DNA from: Bacteroidales bacterium
GTDB taxonomy: Bacteria; Bacteroidota; Bacteroidia; Bacteroidales; F082
DNA: 64,000 nucleotides
Direction: 5' to 3'
Assembly (NCBI GenBank): GCA_016282015.1
Contig: JAEEJS010000053.1
Span: forward strand, 1 to 64,000
Notes under the pieces: generated by a model
Database searches by the model: none
What the model was told of the DNA's origin: nothing
What the model saw: only the letters and a program-made list of their open reading frames with translations
In this document: positions 16,583-25,693 of the stretch, one piece after another
Position numbering within the stretch: position 1 is the first letter of the stretch
How the letters are laid out: every line of letters begins with the position of its first letter
Position numbers and translations under genes: made by a program

Positions 16583-18046
16583 ATGAACGAAGTAGTATTA
16601 AAACTTAAACCGGAAAACGTTTGGAAAGAGTTCCAAGGCATCATGGGCGTGCCACGTCCTTCAAAGAGAGAAGAAAAAATGGTCGCTTACCTCGAGAAAT
16701 GGGCAAAAGACCATAAAGTGGAATACAAGAAAGAACCTTGCGGCAACATCATCATGAGCGTGCCGGCGACTAAGGGCATGGAAAACCGCCAGACCGTCAT
16801 TCTGCAGGCTCATATGGACATGGTATGCGAGAAGAACGGCGACAAGGTCCACGACTTCGACAAAGACCCTATTGAGGCTGTGTTGAAAGGCGAATGGCTG
16901 CATGCTAACGGCACCACCCTCGGCGCTGACGACGGCATAGGAGTAGCTGCTGCATTGGCAGTGATTACTGACAAAAACGTGAAACATGGTCCACTCGAGT
17001 GCATCTTCACAGTGGACGAAGAGACAGGTCTCACCGGCGCCGAGAAACTCGACCCGAAAGACTTCACAGGCCGTATCCTTCTCAACCTCGACTCTGAGGA
17101 CGAAGGCGAGATCTTCATCGGATGCGCAGGCGGCATGGACACCATCGTCAAGATTTTCTACAAACTCGAAAACGCCCCAGAAGGCTATATCCCTTACGAC
17201 GTAAAGGTCAGCGGTCTGAAAGGCGGTCACTCAGGCGACGACATCAACAAGAACCTCGCCAACGCCAACAAGCTGTTAACCAGAATCTTATGGCAGGCAA
17301 CCAACGATTACGACCTCCGTATCTACGACATCCAAGGCGGTAATCTGAGAAACGCCATCGCCCGCGAGGCAACAGCTGTCGTCTTCATCCCGAAAGACTG
17401 CGCAAAGAAATTCGAAGCAATGGTGAAGAAGTTCGAAAAGAGCTTCAAGAACGAATATCAGGTGACAGAACCTGGCATCACAGTGAAGACAAAGAAATCT
17501 GAGACCACAGCCGACGTCGTCATCGACGAGATGACACAGTTCGACCTCCTGAACGGCCTCCTCACCTGCCCTCACGGCGTCATCGAGTGGTCACAGACCG
17601 TCCCGAACTTCGTGGAGACATCGACAAACCTCGCTTCAGTGAAGAAAAAAGAAGGTTATTTCTTCATCCAGACTTCACAGCGCAGCTCAATCGAGTCGGC
17701 TAAGGAATACGCAGCGGCAATGGTAGAGGCTTGCTTCAACCTCGCCAACGCAGAGGTGAAACACACCGACGGCTACCCAGGCTGGACACCTAATCCGAAC
17801 TCGGCAATCTGCGCCATCGCTGAGAAAGTCTATAAGAAACGTTTCGGCAAAGACCCGAAAGTGAAGGCTATCCACGCAGGTCTCGAATGCGGCCTCATCG
17901 GCGACAAGATCGCTGGCATGGATATGATTTCATTCGGACCTACACTGCGCGGCGTGCACTCACCAGACGAGAGAATCGAGATCAAGACAGTCCAGATGTT
18001 CTGGGATCTGCTGTGCGATATTCTGCTCGAAACTCCGAAGAAATAG
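16583..18046 (+). CDS. pepD: Aminoacyl-histidine dipeptidase (M20 family, PepD-like)
   Basis: 487 residues, a cytosolic zinc dipeptidase of the M20C group with broad specificity including Xaa-His. Metal-site segments are visible: LQAHMDMVCEKN, LGADDGIGVAAALA, and the Glu pair in TVDEETGLTGA; the C-terminal His is in GVHSPDERIEI. GLKGGHSGDDI marks the lid domain. It would finish digestion of peptides produced by the exported C25 peptidases encoded elsewhere in the window. A terminator follows 27 bp after the stop. Confidence 0.95.
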   Translation: MNEVVLKLKPENVWKEFQGIMGVPRPSKREEKMVAYLEKWAKDHKVEYKKEPCGNIIMSVPATKGMENRQTVILQAHMDMVCEKNGDKVHDFDKDPIEAVLKGEWLHANGTTLGADDGIGVAAALAVITDKNVKHGPLECIFTVDEETGLTGAEKLDPKDFTGRILLNLDSEDEGEIFIGCAGGMDTIVKIFYKLENAPEGYIPYDVKVSGLKGGHSGDDINKNLANANKLLTRILWQATNDYDLRIYDIQGGNLRNAIAREATAVVFIPKDCAKKFEAMVKKFEKSFKNEYQVTEPGITVKTKKSETTADVVIDEMTQFDLLNGLLTCPHGVIEWSQTVPNFVETSTNLASVKKKEGYFFIQTSQRSSIESAKEYAAAMVEACFNLANAEVKHTDGYPGWTPNPNSAICAIAEKVYKKRFGKDPKVKAIHAGLECGLIGDKIAGMDMISFGPTLRGVHSPDERIEIKTVQMFWDLLCDILLETPKK

Positions 18047-18073
18047 TTTGAAGTTTCGTAGAATTTATAGTAT

Positions 18074-18112
18074 AAAAAGTGGCAATTGTTTGTCACTTTT
18101 TCTTTTTTTTAT
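18074..18112 (+). terminator. Terminator of rpe-pepD
   Basis: AAAAAGTGGCAA pairs with TTGTCACTTTTT (one G-U) around a short loop, then T-rich sequence. Confidence 0.8.
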
Positions 18113-18134
18113 ACGTTTATCCATGATTTTGTGT

Positions 18135-18142
18135 TATATTTG
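18135..18142 (+). promoter_or_regulatory. Promoter -7 element of the T9SS cargo/beta-helix pair
   Basis: TATATTTG, 29 bp before the start at 18172; it excludes an in-frame start at 18151. Confidence 0.6.
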
Positions 18143-18171
18143 TAGTTTATTTGACACTAAAACTACTTAGA

Positions 18172-18639
18172 ATGAAGAAGTTGTTATTAACAGCGTTGAT
18201 TTTGTCCGGTTTGGCATTTGGCGTTAAAGCTCAGAGCGGAGTTGTCTTTTCATTGGAGACCAACAGCGGCCTAACGTATGAATACAGCATGGATGAAACA
18301 GCAAAGATTTACTTTTCAGACACAGAACTGCTGTTCAAGAATGAGGATGTTTCCATAAACTTGCCTTTGTCGGAAATCAGCAAAGCCTATTTCACGACAT
18401 ACGAAGAGGTTGACGAAACTGGCAATCAGCAGTTGTCCATTTATCCCAATCCGGTTAAGGATGTAATGAAAATAAACAATCCGGGCGACAATCAGCTTGT
18501 AACTATCTATAGCCTCAAAGGCCAGACAGTGATGCAATTCACCGCTTCGGGTGAGGCTTCGGTCAATGTAAGCGACCTGCATGCCGGCATATATATCATC
18601 AGTGCAGGCAACTCGGTGTCTAAATTCATAAAAATGTAA
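18172..18639 (+). CDS. Small secreted protein with T9SS sorting domain
   Basis: 155 residues: a signal peptide (about 20 residues, cleavage at VKA-Q), a short domain of about 55 residues with the pattern AKIYFSDTELLF then LPLSEISKAYF, and a type A T9SS C-terminal domain starting LSIYPNPVKDVM and ending SKFIKM. It is unusually small for a T9SS cargo: almost only an N-terminal module plus the sorting domain. The same N-terminal pattern recurs in the next gene, 3 bp downstream. It may be a surface partner of that beta-helix protein; function unknown. Confidence 0.75.
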   Translation: MKKLLLTALILSGLAFGVKAQSGVVFSLETNSGLTYEYSMDETAKIYFSDTELLFKNEDVSINLPLSEISKAYFTTYEEVDETGNQQLSIYPNPVKDVMKINNPGDNQLVTIYSLKGQTVMQFTASGEASVNVSDLHAGIYIISAGNSVSKFIKM

Positions 18640-18642
18640 GCC

Positions 18643-20724
18643 ATGAAGAGATATTTGACAGTTATAGCATTGATATTCATCGGATTGTCGGTAAAAGCAC
18701 AAGAAGGCGAATATCATGTGCGCATTCACGGCCAAGAAAACAAAGGCATAGTATTGGACGCCCCGGTCTCTACAGTAGATAGCATATATTACAGCAATGG
18801 AAAGCTTAAGGCTCGCACGACCAACAACTTGTATTCATTCGACTTTACTGAGGTTGACAACCTGACCTTCCCTTTTATTCCGACAGGTTCAGGAGACATA
18901 GTTTATATCACTTACAACGGTTCTTCGGTAGACGTGGTTAATCCATATCCTTCAACTCAGGTCATAATAACCGCCAGCGAAGGTAAAGTTAGTATAACCT
19001 CATTGAGTTTGGCCAATATAACTTACAGTTTGTCAGGCAATTCCAGCGCCGGACGTTTCGCAATAGAGAGCACCACCACCCCAACAGTTGTGCTGAATGG
19101 CGTCAGCCTGACCAACCCTACCGGCAAAGCCATGGATTTGACCTGCGATGCAGGTATCATACTTGAAATAGCCGACGGCACAGTCAACTCGCTCAGTGAC
19201 GGCTCGGAAAGCGACAAGAAGGCCGCTTTGATGTGTAACAGCGATCTGTTGGTGCTAGGCAACGGCACTTTGAACGTAACCAGCTATGTCAAACATCCTA
19301 TCAAGGTAAAAGGCATTTGCACAATCAACTCAGGCAACTTTATAATTACCAGCGATGTGGAAGACGTCAACGGGCTTTCTGCCGACAGCACTTTAGTCAT
19401 CAATGGGGGCTCGTTCGACATTACAATGAACGGCGACATCTCAAAAGGTATTAAATGCGACGACGAGCTCACCATAAACGGAGGTGACATCACCATAATC
19501 GCAGCAGGCAGCACAATACTTGAATCCGTTAACAATCAAAATGTTCCATCATATTGCTCAGCCATCAAATGTGACAATGGAATCAACATCAGTGGAGGAA
19601 CATTCAACATAACTTTGCCTACTACCAATCATGGCGGCAAGGGCATCAGCTGTGACGGCACCATGAACATCAGTGGTGGCGACTTCACCATCACCACCAA
19701 CGGAGCGGGAGCTGCTTACACCGTGAGCGGCAACACAAAGGATTCATATACATCCGCCTGCCTGCGCAGCGATGGCGACATGTCAATAACCGGAGGCACC
19801 TTCACCCTCAGCAGCACAGGTGCTGGCGGCAAGGGCATAAACGTGGGCACCTCATCTTTGTATTCCAATTTGACCATAGGCACAGCTAACGGCAACAATG
19901 AGGATATAAATCTGAATGTATCTACCAGTGGCGAGCGTATCACCGTGACTGGTGGCGGCTGGGGCGGTGGCGACTATGCCAACCCGAAAGCCATCAGAGT
20001 AATAGGCACACTGACTGTTAACAGTGGCAACGTAACCGTCAACTGCACCCAGAGCCAGGAAGGAGGCGAATGCCTGGAGAGCAAGACCATTGTCATCATT
20101 AACGGAGGCAATATCAACGCCTATTCAAAGAACGACGACGTCATCAACGCCGCCAACAACATCACCATCAACGGAGGCACCATTTATGCATACAGCGAAG
20201 GCAACGACGGAATAGACTCCAACGGCAACATGTTCCTCAACGGAGGTTTCGTGGTTTCCAACGGCTCACGCTCACCTGAAGAAGGCTTCGACTGTGACTT
20301 TAACCAATTCAAGATTACCGGAGGCACACACATAGGCACAGGAGGCGGCACCAGCACCCCCACTTCGAGCGTCTGCACGCAACCAAGCATAAGAATCAAC
20401 ACCATGCCCGAATATGCCATACAGATTTTGGATGCCTCTGGCAATGTGATTTGCACATATCTATGCCCCGCATTCAGCGGCAGTGGTGGCGGATGGCCTG
20501 GACCGGGAGGCGGCAGCAGCTCCATGGTAATGCTCTTCACCGACCCTCAGGTGCAAACAGGACAGACATATACAGTCAAGTATCACGGTACCATAAGCGG
20601 AGGTACCGAATGGAACGGATATTACACTGGAAATGTGACATATTCAGGAGGCGACACTGCCACAGTGACGCTCAACTCCATGTATTCGCAAGTGAATGCG
20701 GGAAGCAGTGGTGGCGGCTGGTAG
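18643..20724 (+). CDS. Secreted Cthe_2159-like carbohydrate-binding beta-helix protein
   Basis: 693 residues with a signal peptide (about 19 residues). Residues ~20-70 repeat the N-terminal module of the preceding gene (DSIYYSNGKLKA then FDFTEVDNLTF). The rest is a right-handed beta-helix of the Cthe_2159 family: VVLNGVSLTNPTGKAM, ADGTVNSLSDGSESDKKAAL, LLVLGNGTLNV, and many INGGxxxI or ISGGTFNI turns. The founding member binds polygalacturonate, so cell-surface glycan binding is likely. The C-terminus is Gly/Ser-rich (ending in SSGGGW) and lacks a T9SS sorting domain, unlike its operon partner. The stop is followed by a heptad array shared with rimO. Confidence 0.8.
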   Translation: MKRYLTVIALIFIGLSVKAQEGEYHVRIHGQENKGIVLDAPVSTVDSIYYSNGKLKARTTNNLYSFDFTEVDNLTFPFIPTGSGDIVYITYNGSSVDVVNPYPSTQVIITASEGKVSITSLSLANITYSLSGNSSAGRFAIESTTTPTVVLNGVSLTNPTGKAMDLTCDAGIILEIADGTVNSLSDGSESDKKAALMCNSDLLVLGNGTLNVTSYVKHPIKVKGICTINSGNFIITSDVEDVNGLSADSTLVINGGSFDITMNGDISKGIKCDDELTINGGDITIIAAGSTILESVNNQNVPSYCSAIKCDNGINISGGTFNITLPTTNHGGKGISCDGTMNISGGDFTITTNGAGAAYTVSGNTKDSYTSACLRSDGDMSITGGTFTLSSTGAGGKGINVGTSSLYSNLTIGTANGNNEDINLNVSTSGERITVTGGGWGGGDYANPKAIRVIGTLTVNSGNVTVNCTQSQEGGECLESKTIVIINGGNINAYSKNDDVINAANNITINGGTIYAYSEGNDGIDSNGNMFLNGGFVVSNGSRSPEEGFDCDFNQFKITGGTHIGTGGGTSTPTSSVCTQPSIRINTMPEYAIQILDASGNVICTYLCPAFSGSGGGWPGPGGGSSSMVMLFTDPQVQTGQTYTVKYHGTISGGTEWNGYYTGNVTYSGGDTATVTLNSMYSQVNAGSSGGGW

Positions 20725-20734
20725 TATTGAAGTT

Positions 20735-20800
20735 ATTAGCCATTAGTAAAAACTCTTCTAATGGCTAATAGCTAATAGCTAATGGCTAATGGCTAATAAC
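20735..20800. repeat. Heptad array 5 (CTAATGG type), inverted arms
   Basis: ATTAGCC, ATTAG on the left, a short spacer, then CTAATGG, CTAATAG, CTAATAG, CTAATGG, CTAATGG, CTAATAA. It lies between convergent genes and encodes the last residues and TAG stop of rimO. Confidence 0.75.
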
Positions 20801-22084
20801 TTCTCCGTAGCAATCGAAATAATCGGCTTGAGTAATCTTCACATAGACGAAAGAGCCGATTTCTATTTTATAGTCTTTCATTGAGATAAGCACCTCGTCA
20901 TCGACTTCCGGGGAGTCGTATTGGGTACGGCCCACGTAATAGCCCCCTTCGGTGCGGTCAATGAGAACTTTTTCTATTCTACCAAGACGTTTCGAGTTGA
21001 TTTCCAAGGAGATATCCTGCTGAACATCCATGAATTTATCAACGCGCGCCTTCTTCACCTCTTCAGGCACATCGTCTTCAAGTTCGTAGGCCGGAGTCCC
21101 ATCCTCAGCTGAGTAAGCAAAAACGCCGGCGCGCTCGAATCGCATCTCCTTTATGAAATCTATAAGTTCATTGAACTGCTCCTCCGTCTCGCCAGGGAAG
21201 CCTACAATAAAAGTGCTTCTAAAAGCTATATCCGGAACGTATGAACGTACTTTCTTTACAAACTCAACTGTCTGCTCATGGTCAACACCACGACGCATAG
21301 CTTTCAGTATCGGCGTACTTACATGCTGCAAAGGCAGGTCGATGTAGTGACAAATCTTCGGATTATCGCGCATCAGCTCCAAAAGTTCGACAGGGAATCC
21401 CAGCGGATATCCGTAATGCAGACGTATCCACTCTATGCCTTCGATTTCAGTCAACTTCTGAACTAATTCAACGATATGCGACTTACCATCCAGGTCGTAG
21501 CCGTAATATGTAAGGTCTTGAGCTATGAGTATCAGCTCTTTAACACCTTTCTTAGCCAGATTTTCCGCCTCTTTGATGAGGTTAGCCATAGGAACCGACT
21601 TGTGGTCGCCGCGGATCAGCGGAATGGCACAGAAGGCGCAGTGACGGTTGCAACCTTCCGATATTTTCAGATAGGCGTAATGCGAGGGTGTCGAAAGCAC
21701 ACGCTCGCAGCAATACTCAGCATGATAGTCAGATTTGAGAATATCGGCAGCCACACTCTGCACGGGTTCAACTCCGAAGAAAGCATCCACCTCGTGAATT
21801 TCGGCATTCAGCTCCTTTCTGTAACGTTGCGAGAGGCAGCCCATCACATACAACTTCTTGATTTTACCAGCCTTACGCAACTCAGCATACTCCAAAATGG
21901 TATCTATAGACTCTTCTTTGGCGTCACCGATAAAACCGCAGGTATTGACAATGACCACGTCAGATTTCTCATCTGAATCATGGACGATTTTATATGTGTT
22001 GTTCAGCAAAGCCGCCAGATGCTCCGAATCGACTTTGTTTTTCGAGCAACCTAAAGTTACAATATTTAAAACCGGTTTTTTCAT
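20786..22084 (-). CDS. rimO: Ribosomal protein S12 methylthiotransferase RimO
   Basis: 432 residues, a radical SAM enzyme that methylthiolates an Asp of ribosomal protein S12. The N-terminal UPF0004 domain starts VLNIVTLGCSKNKVDSE; the radical SAM triad is in EGCNRHCAFCAIP; a TRAM domain ends the protein. SKNKVDSE and GYPLG fit RimO rather than MiaB. Its ATG overlaps the stop of ftsY by one base (TAATG), so translation is coupled. The last residues (VISH) and the stop are encoded inside a heptad array. Confidence 0.95.
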   Translation of the reverse strand: MKKPVLNIVTLGCSKNKVDSEHLAALLNNTYKIVHDSDEKSDVVIVNTCGFIGDAKEESIDTILEYAELRKAGKIKKLYVMGCLSQRYRKELNAEIHEVDAFFGVEPVQSVAADILKSDYHAEYCCERVLSTPSHYAYLKISEGCNRHCAFCAIPLIRGDHKSVPMANLIKEAENLAKKGVKELILIAQDLTYYGYDLDGKSHIVELVQKLTEIEGIEWIRLHYGYPLGFPVELLELMRDNPKICHYIDLPLQHVSTPILKAMRRGVDHEQTVEFVKKVRSYVPDIAFRSTFIVGFPGETEEQFNELIDFIKEMRFERAGVFAYSAEDGTPAYELEDDVPEEVKKARVDKFMDVQQDISLEINSKRLGRIEKVLIDRTEGGYYVGRTQYDSPEVDDEVLISMKDYKIEIGSFVYVKITQADYFDCYGEVISH

Positions 22085-23040
22085 TATTGGAACAGCGAAT
22101 CAACGAATTCTTTTCTGTCGAAAATCTGCAGGTTCTCCATCTTCTCTCCCACTCCGATATATTTCACCGGAATCTTGAACTGGTCGGAGATGCCAATGAC
22201 CACGCCGCCTTTTGCTGTGCCGTCAAGTTTGGTAAGTGCCAATGCATTGACCTCTGTGGCGGCTATAAACTGACGAGCCTGTTCTATGGCATTCTGTCCT
22301 GTTGATGCATCGAGCACCAGCAAAACCTCATGCGGTGCATCAGGAATCACCTTCTGGCACACTTTCTTAATTTTAGAAAGCTCGTTCATCAAACCGACTT
22401 TATTGTGCAGACGGCCAGCGGTGTCAATCAAAACGACGTCAATATCTTGGGCAACTGCCGATTTTACAGTGTCAAATGCCACCGATGCCGGGTCTGCGCC
22501 CATGCCCTGGGAAACTATCGGCACGCCTACACGGTCTGCCCAAATCTTAAGTTGATCGACAGCTGCGGCACGGAAGGTGTCAGATGCTCCGAGCATCACC
22601 TTCTTGCCAGCCATCTTGAAATTGTAAGCCAACTTGCCTATTGTGGTAGTCTTACCCACGCCGTTGACTCCAACCACCATAATTACATATGGTTTCTTAC
22701 CTTCAGGAATATCGAAAGTGCTGCCGTCGCCAGAATTGTTCTCCTGCAACAGAGCCGCGATCTCTTCCTTCAGTATGCTGTTCAACTCGTTGGTTCCCAG
22801 ATATTTGTCGCGGGCCACGCGCTTCTGGATACGGTCTATGATCTTTAAGGTAGTGTCAACACCGACGTCTGAAGTAACCAATATTTCCTCGAGGTTGTCC
22901 AAGACCTCGTCATCGACGGTCGATTTTCCAATGATAGCCTTTGAAATACGGTCAAAGACACTGGTACGCGTCTTTTCCAGACCTTTGTTCAGATCTTCCT
23001 TGGCTTCCTTATCTCTTTTGAAAAATGAAAAAATACCCAT
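22084..23040 (-). CDS. ftsY: Signal recognition particle receptor FtsY
   Basis: 318 residues, the SRP receptor GTPase that docks ribosome-SRP complexes at the inner membrane. A short basic N-terminus (MGIFSFFKRDKEAK) replaces the long acidic A domain of enterobacteria, as usual in Bacteroidota. The NG domain has GVNGVGKTTTIGKLA, DTFRAAAVDQL, DTAGRLHN and TKLDGTAKGG. It has its own promoter and is followed by rimO with a one-base overlap. Confidence 0.96.
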   Translation of the reverse strand: MGIFSFFKRDKEAKEDLNKGLEKTRTSVFDRISKAIIGKSTVDDEVLDNLEEILVTSDVGVDTTLKIIDRIQKRVARDKYLGTNELNSILKEEIAALLQENNSGDGSTFDIPEGKKPYVIMVVGVNGVGKTTTIGKLAYNFKMAGKKVMLGASDTFRAAAVDQLKIWADRVGVPIVSQGMGADPASVAFDTVKSAVAQDIDVVLIDTAGRLHNKVGLMNELSKIKKVCQKVIPDAPHEVLLVLDASTGQNAIEQARQFIAATEVNALALTKLDGTAKGGVVIGISDQFKIPVKYIGVGEKMENLQIFDRKEFVDSLFQ

Positions 23041-23056
23041 TACTCAATATTTTTTG

Positions 23057-23064
23057 CAAAGATA
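23057..23064 (-). promoter_or_regulatory. Promoter -7 element of ftsY-rimO
   Basis: Minus strand TATCTTTG, 16 bp before the ftsY start codon; it separates ftsY-rimO from the upstream ribosomal genes. Confidence 0.6.
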
Positions 23065-23113
23065 ATAAATATTTTCTTTATATATCGCATAGTCTGCGAT
23101 AGACAATAACCAC

Positions 23114-23143
23114 AAAAAGCTTTCTCGCCGAAACGGGAAAGCT
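23114..23143 (-). terminator. Terminator after DUF4295 gene
   Basis: AGCTTTC and GAAAGCT arms with an inner CCG/CGG pair around AAA; the minus-strand product ends in a T run. It closes the rpmG-DUF4295 unit. Confidence 0.75.
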
Positions 23144-23169
23144 ATTTCAAACCACTTCAAAAAACTCAA

Positions 23170-23322
23170 TTAGTTCTTTGCGATGAATTCCTGTGCGGAA
23201 TCAATAGGAACGATGGTCTCTTCAAAATAGTAAGCGCCAGTCTTCTCCGACTTTTTCATCTTGATGACCTTCGTGAATTCCTTACCCGCTGTGTGCAGTG
23301 ATGCAACTACCTTCTTTGCCAT
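23170..23322 (-). CDS. DUF4295 family small protein
   Basis: 50 residues (MAKKVVASLHTAGKEF start, then KVIKMKKSEKTGAYYF, ending QEFIAKN), too short for many gene finders. This is the small basic protein found beside rpmB/rpmG in Bacteroidota, DUF4295. Its role is not established; the constant ribosomal neighbourhood suggests a ribosome-associated protein. The start lies 8 bp after the rpmG stop, so the two are cotranscribed. Confidence 0.9.
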   Translation of the reverse strand: MAKKVVASLHTAGKEFTKVIKMKKSEKTGAYYFEETIVPIDSAQEFIAKN

Positions 23323-23330
23323 ATCCTATG

Positions 23331-23519
23331 TTATTTAATTTCTTTGTGAAGAGTCATTTTCTTGAGGATTGGGTTGTATTTCATAAGTTCCAATCTCTCT
23401 GGGGTGTTCTTCTTGTTCTTTGTGGTAACGTAACGAGAAGTTCCCGGGATGCCTGTCGCCTTTTGCTCTGTGCACTCCAAAATCACTTGTACGCGTGCGT
23501 CTTTAACTTTCTTTGACAT
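23331..23519 (-). CDS. rpmG: 50S ribosomal protein L33
   Basis: 62 residues with the L33 pattern: [21 protein letters not shown] then [19 protein letters not shown]. It is a Cys-poor (zinc-free) form, with a single Cys. It is the first gene of its unit, with a -7 element 28 bp upstream; rpmB, its usual partner just upstream in Bacteroidota, is absent here. Confidence 0.96.
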   Translation of the reverse strand: MSKKVKDARVQVILECTEQKATGIPGTSRYVTTKNKKNTPERLELMKYNPILKKMTLHKEIK

Positions 23520-23546
23520 ATCTATTTCCTTTCAATTTTCGGACTG

Positions 23547-23554
23547 CAAAAATA
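23547..23554 (-). promoter_or_regulatory. Promoter -7 element of rpmG
   Basis: Minus strand TATTTTTG, 27 bp before the rpmG start codon. Confidence 0.6.
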
Positions 23555-23631
23555 CATTTTTTTTTGATATCTTACAATATTTTCAGTCAAAAAATTTTAA
23601 AACTTTAATAATCTGATTATCAATATGTTAA

Positions 23632-25332
23632 TTATTCTTTATTGATTATCTTATTGACAATCTCAAGAATTTCAGCCTCTTTCTTAATGGCAGCAGCCTC
23701 AATCTTTGCGCCGTCGGCAACAATTTTATCGGCAAATTCTCTGTCTTTCAATCCAGCGGCGTTGATCTTAACATTGAGATATGCACCCATAACGGCGCTT
23801 CTGCAGCACAATGCGCCTACTCCAGCGTCTGAAACTGATGCAGGATTGCCTGTTTTGGCCATAGCCTCCACTATTTCGAATGCCTCAAATGCCACGTTCA
23901 TTGTCTTGAACGGAACTTTTGTCGCATACTGTGATGCCAACTCGAGAGCCTCCATACGGGCAGCCTTGTCGGCGTCGGTTTTCTTAGGCATCTGCAAAGC
24001 TGCCATAATCTTATTGAAAGCGTTGGTGTCTTCATCAACCAAGTCAAGCAACTGATCTTTAAGAACCTGACCTCGTTCAGCCACCTTTGAGAACTCTTCC
24101 CAACGCTCATCCCAACCCGGCTTGTGTGATGAGAGGTTAGCCACCATTGTTGCCAATGCGGCACCGAGAGCGCCCATGTAAGCTGAGATTGAGCCGCCAC
24201 CTGGAGCCGGACTCTCGCTGGCTGTCTCGTTGGCGAAGCCTGTGCAGGTCATGTCGACGAGCTTCTTCTGTGTCATGTCTTCAATAAGGAATTCTATGAC
24301 TTTTTCCTTAGGGTTGAATGGTTTCAAATCGTCAAGACCCATCGACTTGATGGCGATCTTCATGATTTCATCCTCGCTAACGCCCAATGAACGCTGCTGT
24401 TTTGCAAGATAATACTTACCAGCGTCGATGAGCACCTTCTTAGGAATCAAACCGACGATTTCGCAACCTGTCACACGTACGCCACGAGCTGCAGCCTTAG
24501 CGCAGACCTCGTCGAAGCAGACGTGAACCGGTGAGACGTTGATATTTGTGATGTTCATTGAAACCTGAGCGATGCCGTATTCCTCGATGAACCAGCCGAT
24601 AGCTTTGGTGCTCTTCAGAGTGCCAGGAATCATGATGGTGTTGCCGTTTTCATCTTTCATCGGCTTGTCGGTGACCTTCGGTCCCACTCTCTTCGGACGG
24701 CCTTTCTCGCGAACGTCGAAAGCGATGGCGTTGGCGCGGCGTGTCGAAGTGGTGTTAAGGTTATAGTTGATAGCGATGAGGAAGTCGCGGGCTCCGACCT
24801 GTGTTGCACCGGTCTGTGCCACATGCTCGTTCCACTCGTTCGGACCGAAATCAGGTTTCCATTCTTCTGTTCCCAGACGGCTTGACAATGACTCGTATTC
24901 ACCAGTGCGGCAGTAAGCCAAGTTCTTACGTTTTGGCTGGAAAGCAGCCTCTTCGTAGCAGTAAATCGGGATATTGAGCTCTTCGCCGAAACGTTTTGCG
25001 AGGTTACGTGCATAAACCACGACCTCATCCATTGTGATGTTAGAAATCGGGATGAGAGGGCAAACGTCGGTTGCGCCCTGACGCGGGTGATCGCCGTGAT
25101 GGTTGCGCATGTCGATAAGCTCTGCAGCCTTCTTCACCACGCGGAATGCGGCTTCGCACACGTTTTCCGGTTCACCCACAAAAGTGATGACGGTACGGTT
25201 AGTTGTCGCACCCGGATCAACGTCCAACAATTTCACGCCTTCGACCTTTTCGATCTCGGCTGTCACCTGATTGATGATGTTCATATCGCGACCTTCGCTG
25301 ATATTCGGAACACATTCGATAAGTTGTTTCAT
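23632..25332 (-). CDS. ftcD: Bifunctional glutamate formimidoyltransferase / formimidoyltetrahydrofolate cyclodeaminase
   Basis: 566 residues with both halves fused. The formiminotransferase (about residues 1-300) starts LIECVPNISEGRD and has DVDPGATTNRTVITF and HHGDHPRQGATDVCPLIP. The cyclodeaminase (about 345-560) has ASESPAPGGGSISAYMGALG. Together they move the formimino group of histidine-derived formiminoglutamate to tetrahydrofolate and release ammonia, giving glutamate and a one-carbon unit. It has its own promoter (25365-25372). HutI, the enzyme of the preceding pathway step, lies about 2.9 kb upstream on the same strand, across the repeat-flanked accessory block. Confidence 0.95.
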   Translation of the reverse strand: MKQLIECVPNISEGRDMNIINQVTAEIEKVEGVKLLDVDPGATTNRTVITFVGEPENVCEAAFRVVKKAAELIDMRNHHGDHPRQGATDVCPLIPISNITMDEVVVYARNLAKRFGEELNIPIYCYEEAAFQPKRKNLAYCRTGEYESLSSRLGTEEWKPDFGPNEWNEHVAQTGATQVGARDFLIAINYNLNTTSTRRANAIAFDVREKGRPKRVGPKVTDKPMKDENGNTIMIPGTLKSTKAIGWFIEEYGIAQVSMNITNINVSPVHVCFDEVCAKAAARGVRVTGCEIVGLIPKKVLIDAGKYYLAKQQRSLGVSEDEIMKIAIKSMGLDDLKPFNPKEKVIEFLIEDMTQKKLVDMTCTGFANETASESPAPGGGSISAYMGALGAALATMVANLSSHKPGWDERWEEFSKVAERGQVLKDQLLDLVDEDTNAFNKIMAALQMPKKTDADKAARMEALELASQYATKVPFKTMNVAFEAFEIVEAMAKTGNPASVSDAGVGALCCRSAVMGAYLNVKINAAGLKDREFADKIVADGAKIEAAAIKKEAEILEIVNKIINKE

Positions 25333-25364
25333 ATTGTATATTTTTTGCTATTATTTTCCAGCCG

Positions 25365-25372
25365 CAAAGATA
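25365..25372 (-). promoter_or_regulatory. Promoter -7 element of ftcD
   Basis: Minus strand TATCTTTG, 32 bp before the ftcD start codon. Confidence 0.6.
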
Positions 25373-25378
25373 GTAAAA

Positions 25379-25413
25379 AGTTTGGAGTCTGAAGTTTGGT
25401 GTTTGAAGATTTT
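25379..25413. repeat. Heptad array 6 (AGTTTGG type)
   Basis: Five units: AGTTTGG, AGTCTGA, AGTTTGG, TGTTTGA, AGATTTT. A diverged member of the family, upstream of the ftcD promoter. Confidence 0.6.
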
Positions 25414-25455
25414 TAAATCTTTGATTTAATACGCCATTAAAATGGCGATGTTAAT

Positions 25456-25693
25456 GTTCCTTTTTTCTTGATAAAAAAGGAACCGAAAAAATCAAGGCCC
25501 GAATTATCGGCCTCCGCTACAGTCGTCCTAAGACAGTGATACTCAAGGCAGGGTAACACTTCCTTCGGAAGCAAACAACAAGCGCCCTGCTGTGAGTATC
25601 ATCTGCTTAGTCCGCCTCTTGGGCCTACTCTGCCCCGCATTCGCGCCAGGCCCACCCACCGCGAAGCGACCTGGGGGCGAAGCCATGACGTCA
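25456..25693 (+). repeat. Left copy of 237-bp palindromic inverted repeat
   Basis: It begins with a GTTCCTTTTTT/AAAAAAGGAAC hairpin (25456-25483) and holds a 63-nt nested hairpin at 25538-25600: outer stem GATACTCA/TGAGTATC, inner stem GGCAGGG/CCCTGCT, apical stem CTTCC/GGAAG. A near-identical copy lies inverted at 27896-28131. Where the copies differ inside stems, both partners change together. No reading frame of note; candidate MITE-like or extragenic palindromic element. Confidence 0.85.

Noticed and set aside
25538-25600. Integron attC site in the palindromic element
   Set aside because: No GTTRRRY core sites flank the stem and there is no integrase; two inverted copies flanking an operon do not match a cassette array.
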